From an uncultured Draconibacterium sp. (GTDB lineage: Bacteria; Bacteroidota; Bacteroidia; Bacteroidales; Prolixibacteraceae), in assembly GCF_963676815.1 (NCBI RefSeq), contig NZ_OY781365.1, forward strand, positions 744,001-808,000: a stretch of 64,000 bases of DNA. Reading direction: 5' to 3'. Position 1 is the stretch's first letter, and each line of letters opens with the position of its first letter. Shown here piece by piece: positions 7,709-16,178 of the stretch. Under the pieces are notes generated by a model that did no database searches, was not told the DNA's origin, and saw nothing but the letters and a program-made list of their open reading frames with translations. A program made the translations under genes and the position numbers.

Positions 7709-10700
7709 TTAGTTGTTTTCTGATACTCCCCAGTTTTTGTTCGGTTGGTCTCCCATTTCCAGTTCCAGTTGACCACCTTTTAATAATTCGGAAGCCGGAA
7801 ATAAAAAGCTGTTTAAGACTTTTCCATTCAGTCGGGCACTTTGTACATACTTATTTTCTCGGGATGCATTTTTTGCGGTGATTTCGAACTTCTGCCCCCG
7901 GCCATAACATTCGCCCAGATCAATAACTATCTTTTCGTACAAAGGACTGGCAATTTCGTATACTGGCTCTGCTCTGCAACCTCCATCAGTTTGAAACAAG
8001 CCAATGGAAGCCATTACCAACCAGGCACTCATTTGTCCCTGATCTTCGTCGCCCAGATAAGCATTTGCGGTACCCGTTCCATAATATTTTTCGATAATCG
8101 AACGGCTCCAATGCTGAGTTAACCAAGGTTTTCCGACCCAGTTAAAAAGAAATGCAAAGTGCATCGATTGCTGATTACCCTGAACCACCGGATAATCCCA
8201 ATACTGATCGTTTGGCGCATTGTATCGCAAAAGTTCGCTCGCTTTGAAGCCCCAATTTAGACGTTCAACAAATTTGTCGGCACCAATAAGTTTTGCCAAT
8301 TCAGGCACATCTTGTGGCACGAAGTAACTCAACTGCCACGCATTTCCTTCTACATAATGATGATTACGACCGGTTTGAAACGGATCAAACGGGTCTTCAA
8401 AATCGCCCGTGCTATCCCGCATTTGCGCATAACCGGTTCCGGTATTGAAAGCGTTTTTCCACCAGCTGCCACGGTCGCTAAAAACCTGGTAATCCTTTTC
8501 TTTCCCTAAAGCTTTTGCAAACTGCCCCAGGCACCAATCGTCATACGAATATTCCAAAGTATTGGAGAATCGCCCTAAGTCGGAAGGCACATATTTATAT
8601 TTCAGATATGCCACAAGATCGCGGTTTCCGGCAAAGCCACCGGCGACTTGTGTTGCAGGTGTAGTTTGCATTTTTTTCATCGCTTCAAAAGCTTTTTCTG
8701 AATCGAAATCGCGAATCCCCATTTGCCATGCCGACACCATTTGCGGAATTTCGTGCTCGGCAACCATAAACGGGATGTATTCCATTCCTGCGGGTCCTTT
8801 TGCCAGCCAGCCATTCACGTCATATAAAGCCAATTGCGAGTTTAACCATTTTGACGACCACTCGGGCGTTACCAGGTTCCAGAGCTGGTTTAAATTCCAG
8901 AAGGTATTCCAAAACGCATCGCAGCCCAATGCCAGGTGATTGGGATTCGAGAATTTTTGTTTTGTCTCGTCCGGTGCAATCCATTCGCCGTTTACATCGC
9001 TCCAGGTATTTCGGCACATTGAGCGATAAAAGTTGCTGTAAAAACGAACTTTTTCCAAACGGTTATCGGTTTCTATCTGAATGCGCGACAAATAGCTGTT
9101 CCAAATAGCTTTTTGATTTTCCACAACCGCATCGTAACTCCAGCCAAACGGTTTGATGATTTCTGTTTCAAGGTTTTCTGCAGCATTTTCAATACTTACC
9201 AACGAAATGCCGGATCGCACCTGTACAACATTCGATTTCTTTGTATCGAACTCCACATATACACCGGCATCTTTCAAATCATTCCCGGAAATAACTTTCG
9301 AGTCGAAAATTTCGTCGTCTTTCCAACCACCAATTTTATTAATCGGCTGATCGAACTCGATTACAAAATTGACTATGTATTCCTGATCAGCGTCGTTACT
9401 CCAAACAGTTGGCCTTGGCGATATCTGGTGACTTCTTCCTTCAATACGGTTTGCATCCACCTGCATAACTTCCACCTTTTTCAGTAAATAATCGTATTCT
9501 GCAGGAATATGCAGATCGATCATCACACGCCCATCCTGTTCCTTTGGGAAAGTATAACGCTGAAAACTACAGCGTGTGGTAGCCGTAACTTCTGCTGCTA
9601 TTTTTGTATCTGAAAGATAGACCCTGTAATATCCCAGCGGCGATTCTTCGGTCGTTTTATCAATGCGCGAACGATAGCCGGAATCAGGCTGAAACTGGTC
9701 GCCCACCTTAATTTGAAGTTTGCCGGTGGTAGGCATCATTCCCAATCCGGCCATTGTCCATTCGTGAATGTGACTAAAACAACCAATGGATTCGAAAGTA
9801 GGCTGATAACCGGCCTGCCAACCCGAATTTTGATTGTCGGGACTCATTTTGACCATACTAAAAGGCATCCACGGGCCGGGAGCAATCATCCAACGCGAAT
9901 GCGCTGTGCCGATTCTTGTATCGACATAATCAGCCAATGTTTGTAAATGCTGCGGTGCCCGCATTATCTCGCCCGACTGAACCACATCACCATCAATTAA
10001 TATTTTATAACTACTTCGCTTTTCCTTTGAAACAGCCGGCATGGGGACTTCTAATTGGTATCGCCCTGTATCCAGCTGAGTTGAGTAAATAGCCTGATCA
10101 TCTAAAAGCACTTCTAAAACAGGAGAACCGGAAAGATGCTCAACATCAACCAGCAACGGCTGAAAATTGGTATCTCCTTTTACTATTTCGTAGTCCGCAG
10201 CTTCCACATTCCGAACAAAACCTGCTTTATTATCATAAAGAACTATTCCATCTGGACCTTCCATTCTTAAGGCATCAAAAACAATCCACGACCCCTCCAA
10301 AATTGTTATGGTAACACAGTTTCCTCCATTTTTTATGATTCCTTCATCAAACGGGATTTCCAGAATATTTTCAGCACCTTCATCCACAATTCCGGTGATC
10401 GATTCGTTTGATTTTCCTTTTAGAAGAAATTTAGACGACTGATCGTTTATTGTAACCTTCACCAACGACTTATCCGGATTCGAATCAATCAGATCGATAA
10501 CCAATTTCCATTCTCCGGCAGGCAAGTCTTTTACGCCAAACAAAATATTTATTTCGTGCGTACGCCAGCCTGCTGTTCCCCAGGTTCCGCCCCAGTTATC
10601 ATCCGGTCCCGGCAACACATATGGGAAATCAGTTTTGGGAGATGATTTACCAACTAAATAATAACGGTCTTCATACCCGAAATCCTTACTCAAAAAATTC

Positions 10701-10834
10701 TTGTAATCCGACGGACCGAGCGCAAGATCTGCCGAAGAATTGTTGTTTGTTCCTATCTCCCAAACAACTTCAGCAGAAACATTCCCATTCAAGAAAAATA
10801 GAATCCCCAGAAAACATTTAAGCAATTTGTACAT
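7709..10834 (-). CDS. GH92 alpha-mannosidase with N-terminal carbohydrate-binding-like domains
   Basis: 1041 residues, about 270 more than the other GH92 here. After a signal peptide (ending SAEVVWEIG) comes a ~190-residue beta-rich domain (GTNNNSSADLALGP, DNWGGTWGTAGW, INDQSSKFLLKG, GSWIVFDALRMEG) resembling the C-terminal/CBM-like domains of family 4 polysaccharide lyases, then a linker domain, then a full GH92 module from about residue 300 (VDTRIGTAHSRW, FSHIHEWTMAGLGMM, LGDEDQGQMSAW). It is the first gene of the minus-strand mannoside operon, 227 bases from the divergent GntR gene. Predicted exo-alpha-mannosidase of the periplasm or cell surface; the extra domain suggests binding to a larger glycan. 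Confidence 0.92.
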   Translation of the reverse strand: MYKLLKCFLGILFFLNGNVSAEVVWEIGTNNNSSADLALGPSDYKNFLSKDFGYEDRYYLVGKSSPKTDFPYVLPGPDDNWGGTWGTAGWRTHEINILFGVKDLPAGEWKLVIDLIDSNPDKSLVKVTINDQSSKFLLKGKSNESITGIVDEGAENILEIPFDEGIIKNGGNCVTITILEGSWIVFDALRMEGPDGIVLYDNKAGFVRNVEAADYEIVKGDTNFQPLLVDVEHLSGSPVLEVLLDDQAIYSTQLDTGRYQLEVPMPAVSKEKRSSYKILIDGDVVQSGEIMRAPQHLQTLADYVDTRIGTAHSRWMIAPGPWMPFSMVKMSPDNQNSGWQAGYQPTFESIGCFSHIHEWTMAGLGMMPTTGKLQIKVGDQFQPDSGYRSRIDKTTEESPLGYYRVYLSDTKIAAEVTATTRCSFQRYTFPKEQDGRVMIDLHIPAEYDYLLKKVEVMQVDANRIEGRSHQISPRPTVWSNDADQEYIVNFVIEFDQPINKIGGWKDDEIFDSKVISGNDLKDAGVYVEFDTKKSNVVQVRSGISLVSIENAAENLETEIIKPFGWSYDAVVENQKAIWNSYLSRIQIETDNRLEKVRFYSNFYRSMCRNTWSDVNGEWIAPDETKQKFSNPNHLALGCDAFWNTFWNLNQLWNLVTPEWSSKWLNSQLALYDVNGWLAKGPAGMEYIPFMVAEHEIPQMVSAWQMGIRDFDSEKAFEAMKKMQTTPATQVAGGFAGNRDLVAYLKYKYVPSDLGRFSNTLEYSYDDWCLGQFAKALGKEKDYQVFSDRGSWWKNAFNTGTGYAQMRDSTGDFEDPFDPFQTGRNHHYVEGNAWQLSYFVPQDVPELAKLIGADKFVERLNWGFKASELLRYNAPNDQYWDYPVVQGNQQSMHFAFLFNWVGKPWLTQHWSRSIIEKYYGTGTANAYLGDEDQGQMSAWLVMASIGLFQTDGGCRAEPVYEIASPLYEKIVIDLGECYGRGQKFEITAKNASRENKYVQSARLNGKVLNSFLFPASELLKGGQLELEMGDQPNKNWGVSENN

Positions 10835-10888
10835 ATTGGTTTAGATTAAAATGGCTGACTTCCTAAAAACTACAAGTTACCACATTCC

Positions 10889-10903
10889 GTCGTTTTATAC
10901 GAC
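10889..10903. promoter_or_regulatory. Inverted repeat GTCGT-TTTAT-ACGAC in mannoside operon leader
   Basis: A perfect 5-base inverted repeat around a 5-base centre, 55-69 bases upstream of the first GH92 start and inside the predicted leader of its transcript. It could be a weak operator or a small RNA hairpin; nothing else supports a specific role. Confidence 0.3.
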
Positions 10904-10940
10904 CTTAAATGAACAAGTAACTTACAATTGCTAAATCCAT

Positions 10941-10952
10941 ATGTTCATACAT
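10941..10952. promoter_or_regulatory. Putative GntR operator 1 (ATGTTCATACAT)
   Basis: A copy of the palindrome ATGT-N4-ACAT, lying 13 bases downstream of the -7 box (10966-10973) that would drive the mannoside operon on the minus strand. The same palindrome recurs at 11052-11063 in the matching place for the regulator's own promoter. HutC-type GntR regulators bind short GT...AC palindromes, so this is the best candidate for where the neighbouring regulator blocks the operon. Inference from position and symmetry. Confidence 0.6.
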
Positions 10953-10965
10953 TTAATTTTTTGTG

Positions 10966-10973
10966 CAAACATA
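10966..10973 (-). promoter_or_regulatory. -7 promoter box of the mannoside operon (TATGTTTG)
   Basis: CAAACATA on the plus strand reads TATGTTTG on the minus strand, a full match to the Bacteroidota TAnnTTTG -7 element. It would start transcription near 10959 and give a leader of about 125 bases before the GH92 start at 10834. No clear TTTG -33 element was found at the ideal distance. Confidence 0.5.
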
Positions 10974-11032
10974 TACATATTTTCTAAAACTTAAAATATA
11001 AAGGAATATATTTTATTTTATTGTGTTTAGCT

Positions 11033-11040
11033 TATCTTTG
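11033..11040 (+). promoter_or_regulatory. -7 promoter box of the GntR gene (TATCTTTG)
   Basis: A full match to TAnnTTTG, 21 bases before the ATG at 11062. Transcription would begin near 11046, which rules out the upstream GTG at 11023 as start codon because it would not be transcribed. An AT-rich stretch with TTT runs occupies the -33 position. Confidence 0.55.
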
Positions 11041-11051
11041 GGCACAGATAA

Positions 11052-11063
11052 ATGTATAAACAT
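11052..11063. promoter_or_regulatory. Putative GntR operator 2 (ATGTATAAACAT)
   Basis: Second copy of ATGT-N4-ACAT. It begins 11 bases after the regulator's -7 box and overlaps the first bases of its ATG. Its core GTATAAAC is close to the GT-N-TA-N-AC pattern reported for HutC-type GntR sites. A bound regulator here would repress its own gene, matching operator 1 on the other side. Confidence 0.6.
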
Positions 11064-11793
11064 GAAGTTGAACATCGATCATAAAAGTCAAACGCCACTG
11101 CACATACAAGCTGAAGCGCTTCTTCGGGAAATGATACAAAGGGAAGAATACCAAAACGGGAAATTGCTTCCGAACGAAGTCGACCTGTCAAAACAACTTA
11201 ATATTTCGAGAAATACTTTACGCCAGGCAATTAACAAATTGGTTTACGAAGGATTGCTCGTTAGAAAGAAGGGATATGGCACAAAAGTGGCTGCGAAAGG
11301 CATATCGGGACGGGCAAAAAACTGGTATAGTTTCTCGCAGGAAATGCAGGCACTGGGAATTCAGGTTCAGAATTTTGAACTTCATATAAGTTGGCAAACG
11401 GCTAGCAACGAAGTGAGTTCCTTTTTCAACCTCGAGCCCGACCAACAAGTACTGACTTTAGAACGGTTGCGCGGGAAAAAAGACTTTCCATTTGTTTACT
11501 TCATCTCCTATTTTAATCCGGAACTGGGCATCAGCAGTGATGAAAATTTTACGAATCCGCTGTATGAGATTTTGGAAAAAAAATACAACGTTAAAGCATC
11601 CCTTTCTTACGAAGAAATAAGCGCCATAAAAGCGACACCTTTTTTGTGCAAAAAGCTAAATATTCCGAACGATGATCCCGTTCTGTTTCGACGCCGGTTG
11701 GTGTATGACGAGAATAAACGCCCGATCGAGTTCAACCTGGGATATTACCGGGGCGATAGTTTTGTCTTTTCGGTGGAGAGTGAGCGCAAGTAA
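11062..11793 (+). CDS. GntR-family transcriptional regulator, HutC/UTRA type
   Basis: 243 residues from the ATG at 11062 (MKLNIDHKSQTPLHIQ). Residues ~10-75 are a GntR winged helix (LLPNEVDLSKQLNISRNTLRQAINKL, split here as LLPNEVDLSKQL and NISRNTLRQAINKL); residues ~90-240 form a UTRA ligand-binding domain (QVLTLERLRGKKDFPFVYFIS, split at LRG; VLFRRRLVYDENKRPIEFN). UTRA domains usually sense a sugar phosphate or small metabolite. It is divergent from the mannoside operon and shares with it an intergenic region with two ATGT-N4-ACAT palindromes, so it probably represses that operon and itself, with mannose-6-phosphate or a mannoside as plausible inducer (inference). It converges with the GH2 gene. 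Confidence 0.9.
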   Translation: MKLNIDHKSQTPLHIQAEALLREMIQREEYQNGKLLPNEVDLSKQLNISRNTLRQAINKLVYEGLLVRKKGYGTKVAAKGISGRAKNWYSFSQEMQALGIQVQNFELHISWQTASNEVSSFFNLEPDQQVLTLERLRGKKDFPFVYFISYFNPELGISSDENFTNPLYEILEKKYNVKASLSYEEISAIKATPFLCKKLNIPNDDPVLFRRRLVYDENKRPIEFNLGYYRGDSFVFSVESERK

Positions 11794-11845
11794 ACATTTT
11801 GCTCGGGATCAAAAAACATTTCAATTGCCGCATGATAAAACAAAA

Positions 11846-11874
11846 GAATCTTCGGAAATAGATTCCGAAGATTC
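11846..11874. terminator. Bidirectional stem-loop between GntR and GH2 genes
   Basis: A perfect 12-base stem (11846-11857 with 11863-11874) closes a 5-base loop ATAGA, between the convergent ends of the GntR gene and the GH2 gene. No long T run follows on either side, so termination may be weak or Rho-assisted. A second, tight inverted repeat (AAATCAA/TTGATTT) follows at 11880-11894. Confidence 0.6.
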
Positions 11875-11947
11875 CGATCAAATCAAATTGATTTCTAACT
11901 AAAACGAATCGACTATTCCAATCTATTCGAAACTGAACCTATAAAAA

Positions 11948-13762
11948 CTATTCTTCATTCAAAACATTGCACACCTTTTGGTTAATCTGACGAACACGAT
12001 TTTCATCCAGTTTGATCACCTTTCTGTCGTAGGTCATTAAACCATTTACTTCACCCTCTACATCCGTTGTTTGCGTATATACTGCAGCAGAAAAACCGGA
12101 CTTTGCCATTTTGTAGAGTTCCTCTGCGTATTCTATGTATTTGTCGGTAGTTTCTTTTGAGTTTTTAAACTGAACGTAGCCCCAGTTTCGGTCGGTCATC
12201 CATAAATGATCTTCAAGAGCCAAACCAATTCCTCCATACTCTCCCAAAACAGTAGCTCTGCTTCCATCATACAAATACATTTCCGGTCCGGGATAATTGT
12301 GCAAGTCTAACATATCGCCAACACGGTAATGATTTCCGCCACTTGCCGGATTAACCAAACGACTTGGATCATGCGCTTTTGTCCATTCCACAATCTCCTC
12401 GGTTTTAAATTGGCCCCATGCTTCGTTAAACGGCACCCAGCAAACTACCGACGGATAAGACATGTGTTCGTTCATAATCTCCTGCCACTCGTTACGGTAA
12501 TTGGCTTCCGATTCCGGAGAACGTTTGTTCTCTGTTCCATCAAAATATTTACGGTTTTGCCATTGTGGCGAACGGTCGCCGTTTGGCATATCTTGCCACA
12601 CTAAAATTCCCAGTTCATCGCAATGGGTGTACCAGCGGGCAGGTTCAACTTTTACGTGTTTACGGATCATGTTAAAACCAAAATCTTTGGTTTTTTGAAT
12701 ATCGTATTTCAAAGCCTCATCGGTTGGAGCAGTGTACAATCCGTCGGGCCACCAGCCCTGATCAAGCGGACCAAACTGGAAATAATCTTTGTTATTCAGT
12801 TGCAATCTCACAATACCATTTTCGTCGCGTTTGCTTGAAATTTTGCGCATGGCGGTGTAACTTTCAACAGCATCAACAGTTTTTCCATCGCTGATAAGTT
12901 TTACTTCCAGGTCGTACAGAAATGGCGATTCGGGACTCCACAATTTTGCATGCGGAACGGCCAGTTCTACCGATTGTCCGGCAACAGCTTTTCCACTTGA
13001 CACGACGTTATTTCCATCTTTCAGAACTACTTCATAAACATCGCCAAAAGTGGCACCACAAACCGAGGCATCAACTTTCAAGCTTCCATTGTCGATATTC
13101 GGAATAGCAACCACATCGGTAATATGTTTTTCGTTTACAGGCTCGAGCCACACCGTTTGCCAGATTCCGGTAACCGGAGTGTACCAGATTCCTTCGGGGC
13201 GACTCACCTGTTTTCCGCGAGGCTGGTAACCTCTGTCTGAAGGATCCCAAACTTTTACCACCAGATTTTGCTCTCCCGACTTGGTTATGAACGGAGTTAC
13301 ATCAAAGGAAAAGGCATCGTAACCACCTTTGTGCGATCCTATTTTAATGTCGTTAATCCAAACCTCGGCTTTCCAGTCAACAGCACCAAAATGCAGTAAT
13401 ACTTTTTTACCTTTCCAGGCCGAAGGAACAGTAAAAGTGCGCTGGTACCATAATTCCTTTGTTTCGCCAACTGTTTTCTGAACACCCGACAGACTCGATT
13501 CAACTGCAAAAGGGACTAGAATTTCACCATCAAATTGTGCTGGCTGTGCTTGCCCGGCATCGGTAATGGCATAATTCCACAATCCATTCAGGTTTTGCCA
13601 GTCGGCACGCTCCATTATCGGACGCGGATATTCCGGCAACACATTATTTACATCAATTTTTTCAGCCCACGAGGTTTTAATTTTGTCGCCCGCCGGCTTC
13701 CACTGTGCAACACTCGTTAAAGTGCTCAGCGCTAAAATCAGAATTATTAATCCTTGTTTCAT
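11948..13762 (-). CDS. GH2 glycoside hydrolase (beta-galactosidase/beta-glucuronidase family), secreted
   Basis: 604 residues with a signal peptide ending near SVAQWKPAG. Domain order: N-terminal jelly-roll sugar-binding domain (~45-205; WYQRTFTVP, FGAVDWKAEVWIND), Ig-like domain (~205-310) and TIM barrel. The acid/base is Glu447 in VPFNEAWG and the nucleophile is probably Glu508 in LGEYGG. Members remove terminal beta-linked galactose, glucuronate, mannose or related sugars; specificity cannot be assigned. It is the last gene of the large PUL, 35 bases after a GH43 gene, and is closed by the stem-loop at 11846-11874. Confidence 0.92.
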   Translation of the reverse strand: MKQGLIILILALSTLTSVAQWKPAGDKIKTSWAEKIDVNNVLPEYPRPIMERADWQNLNGLWNYAITDAGQAQPAQFDGEILVPFAVESSLSGVQKTVGETKELWYQRTFTVPSAWKGKKVLLHFGAVDWKAEVWINDIKIGSHKGGYDAFSFDVTPFITKSGEQNLVVKVWDPSDRGYQPRGKQVSRPEGIWYTPVTGIWQTVWLEPVNEKHITDVVAIPNIDNGSLKVDASVCGATFGDVYEVVLKDGNNVVSSGKAVAGQSVELAVPHAKLWSPESPFLYDLEVKLISDGKTVDAVESYTAMRKISSKRDENGIVRLQLNNKDYFQFGPLDQGWWPDGLYTAPTDEALKYDIQKTKDFGFNMIRKHVKVEPARWYTHCDELGILVWQDMPNGDRSPQWQNRKYFDGTENKRSPESEANYRNEWQEIMNEHMSYPSVVCWVPFNEAWGQFKTEEIVEWTKAHDPSRLVNPASGGNHYRVGDMLDLHNYPGPEMYLYDGSRATVLGEYGGIGLALEDHLWMTDRNWGYVQFKNSKETTDKYIEYAEELYKMAKSGFSAAVYTQTTDVEGEVNGLMTYDRKVIKLDENRVRQINQKVCNVLNEE

Positions 13763-13797
13763 TTTAAAATATTAGTTGGTTTAAATAATAAGCATGA

Positions 13798-14778
13798 TTA
13801 CTTCAATGTCCTTTCAGATACACCTTCGAAAGTAATTTCCACCGGTTTTATCAGGCCATTCTCATCAAAATACATTCGATCGATACAGGTTTCGCGGTGA
13901 TTTCCATCGGTCTCACTCAACGGCCTCCGATGATAAACGATGTAATATTCGTTGGTTCCGGGAACGTGAATTACTGAATGATGTCCCGCACCGGTAGCCA
14001 CATTTGGATCTTGCTTCAGAATCTTTCCAATACGTTTAAACGGGCCAAAAGGCGAATCAGCAATGGCATAAGCCACACTGTAATCAGGGCCGGTCCAGCC
14101 TCCTTCGCTCCACATAAAATAATACTTTCCATCGCGGATAAACATAAACGGGCCTTCCACATAATTTTCAGGTGTAATTTCTTTAAAAACCTTACCATCC
14201 TCAAAAGGAACAAAACCGGTAAAATCGTCTTTCATTTTTGCAATATTGCAATGGCGCCAACCACCGTAAATCATGTAATACTGAACGTCTTTATCGTGAA
14301 AAACAAACTGGTCGATGGGTTGTGCTCCGTTGTAAAATTTGTCGATAAGCGGTTTGCCGAGATAATCTTTATAGGGGCCTCCGGGAGCATCGGCAACTCC
14401 AACTCCAATTCCGCCTACTTCCTCATCGCTTTGAATATCGTTCGCGCCGAAAAACAAAAAGTACTTTCCATCTTTTTCAATAATTGCCGGTGCCCACATG
14501 GCTCTTTTTGCCCATTTCACTTCATCGGTATCAATTATTCGTTTGTGTTTTTTCCACGTCACCAAGTCCTTTGACGAGAATGCATCTAAAAATACCTGCT
14601 CGTCATAGGGCGCCGAATAGGTTGGAAAGATCCAGTATTCATCGCCAAACACAATTCCTTCAGGATCGGCATACCAGCCTTCAAAAACCGGATTATGATT
14701 ATTCCCAACTCGTTTCTGTGCTTGCGTACTCACCGACAACAAACCCGCACAAATAACAAATAATACAATGTACTTCAT
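13798..14778 (-). CDS. GH43 glycoside hydrolase, secreted
   Basis: 326 residues with a signal peptide. The five-bladed propeller of GH43 is evident: catalytic-base region EGWYADPEG, repeat WAPAIIEKDGKYFLFFGA, pKa-modulating Asp in QPIDQFVF, general acid in YVEGPFMF, and GAGHHSVIHVPGTNEYY near the end. GH43 enzymes are inverting alpha-L-arabinofuranosidases, beta-xylosidases, arabinanases or galactosidases. It shares an operon with three other GH43 genes, which together point to an arabinose- or xylose-decorated substrate. Confidence 0.92.
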   Translation of the reverse strand: MKYIVLFVICAGLLSVSTQAQKRVGNNHNPVFEGWYADPEGIVFGDEYWIFPTYSAPYDEQVFLDAFSSKDLVTWKKHKRIIDTDEVKWAKRAMWAPAIIEKDGKYFLFFGANDIQSDEEVGGIGVGVADAPGGPYKDYLGKPLIDKFYNGAQPIDQFVFHDKDVQYYMIYGGWRHCNIAKMKDDFTGFVPFEDGKVFKEITPENYVEGPFMFIRDGKYYFMWSEGGWTGPDYSVAYAIADSPFGPFKRIGKILKQDPNVATGAGHHSVIHVPGTNEYYIVYHRRPLSETDGNHRETCIDRMYFDENGLIKPVEITFEGVSERTLK

Positions 14779-14825
14779 ATGATTTAATTTCTTAGTTTTC
14801 TTAATCGGTTCAAACTTTCACTCGC

Positions 14826-15932
14826 CTACTTTTGTGTTGTGGTTGGCCCATGAACAATTAATTTTCCATTGGCATCAATTTCCATCGGATCGATAAAAAC
14901 AACACGTTCGTCGCCGGTTTCTGACGTTCTTCCGTGATACACACAAAGCATGGTTTTTCCGTCAGGGGCTACCGTTATCGAGTTGTGTCCGGTGCCGGTT
15001 ACAATTCCCCCCTGCTCTACATTCTTTTGTAAAACCGGGTTATTATCGGCTTTTTGGAAAGGCCCGAGTGGCGACTTGGAAGTGGCATAACCCACCGCAT
15101 AATTTTTGCCTCCAAAATAGTTGGCCGAATACATAATGTAGTAGATATCGTCATTTTTAAACAGGTACGATCCTTCGGTCCATCGGCGGTTTACTTCGCC
15201 AGAGGTTACTGAGCGGCTCTCCCACTCTGCTTGCTGATCGTCCATTTTTAACGGAGGACGCAGTAACAACTTTGGTTCGCCGACAATTCCCGAAAAATCA
15301 GGTTGAAGTTCAACGCCGTAAACCCAGCTTTCTTCAATTTCGTCGAACATACCTTTTTCGCGCGCCCAGTCAGCTACCTCGCTTTCAACAGGATTTTTGT
15401 AGCAGCAACGCGAATAGTACAGAAATACTTTATCATCTTCGAACCACAGATTTCCATCAATTACCGGATAGCCCGGATCAAAAATCGGACGATCATATAA
15501 ATCGGTATACGGTCCGGTTGGATTATCGGCAACTGCTACTCCAATTCGGAAATTTTCTAATTCGTTGGTTGGATTCTCGCGCCAGTCGGCACTAAACAGC
15601 AAATAAAATTTGCCATCTTCCTCATACAACTCAGGTGCCCAAAAGTTGGCAATATTCCACGAGTCGGAAGTATTTCCCTGGTAAATCCGGCCTTCGTCTT
15701 TCCACGATTTCAAATCGGCAGACGAATACATTTTAAAGCCATCTGTTACTCCGCCGGTTCCAATCATGTAGTACATGCCATCCGACGCTTTTAGAATATA
15801 AGGATCTCCAAATTCAACGGGTAAAGGATTCTCGATTTTTAGTTGCGCTTTCTCCGATTGACACGCTGTAAAAATAGTCGTCAGCAGTAATAGCAAAACA
15901 AGAAAATAGTTGTGAAAACGATTCTGTTTCAT
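14826..15932 (-). CDS. GH43 glycoside hydrolase, lipoprotein
   Basis: 368 residues. The signal has a lipobox (TIFTACQS), so the enzyme is probably membrane-anchored. GH43 features: base region EFGDPYILKASDG, WAPELYEEDGKFYLLFSA, VIDGNLWFEDD for the pKa-modulating Asp, acid in WTEGSYLF, and GTGHNSITVAPDGK. It diverges clearly from the GH43 downstream, so the two probably cleave different linkages. The next gene upstream is 246 bases away, the longest gap inside this part of the operon. Confidence 0.91.
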   Translation of the reverse strand: MKQNRFHNYFLVLLLLLTTIFTACQSEKAQLKIENPLPVEFGDPYILKASDGMYYMIGTGGVTDGFKMYSSADLKSWKDEGRIYQGNTSDSWNIANFWAPELYEEDGKFYLLFSADWRENPTNELENFRIGVAVADNPTGPYTDLYDRPIFDPGYPVIDGNLWFEDDKVFLYYSRCCYKNPVESEVADWAREKGMFDEIEESWVYGVELQPDFSGIVGEPKLLLRPPLKMDDQQAEWESRSVTSGEVNRRWTEGSYLFKNDDIYYIMYSANYFGGKNYAVGYATSKSPLGPFQKADNNPVLQKNVEQGGIVTGTGHNSITVAPDGKTMLCVYHGRTSETGDERVVFIDPMEIDANGKLIVHGPTTTQK

Positions 15933-16046
15933 TATAGGTACGTGGTTTTAAGTTAAAAATCTCCACCTAACAAACCTCAACTGAATTTGCCTTTTTCATC
16001 GGGGCCTGATCCGCTTTTTCTCAGGATATTCAACTGACAGGTTGTT

Positions 16047-16112
16047 GGTTTCGGTATACATTGCTAAAATAAACAAATCTAAGTCATTGGCAATAATTAC
16101 ATACCCGAAACC
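16047..16112. repeat. Long-range inverted repeat between GH43 and DUF4965 genes
   Basis: Within the 246-base gap 15933-16178, GGTTTCGG (16047-16054) pairs with CCGAAACC (16105-16112); TAT/ATA extends it past one bulged base, and an inner ATTGC/GCAAT (16060-16064 with 16090-16094) adds a second helix. The layout suggests a structured leader or processing site ahead of the GH43 gene at 15932. Nothing else recognisable was found in the gap. Confidence 0.35.
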
Positions 16113-16178
16113 GAAGTATTCCATATTGGATTCTCCGTTTTTCGGGCATGCCAAAGTTCAACTTCACTTAGAAGTCGA

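Noticed and set aside
11023..11061. Upstream GTG start for the GntR gene
   Set aside because: It overlaps the -7 promoter box, so it would not be transcribed; the ATG at 11062 starts at the conserved family N-terminus.
13978..14574. 198-codon plus-strand open frame opposite GH43
   Set aside because: Shadow of the GH43 reading frame; residue composition is unlike a real protein.
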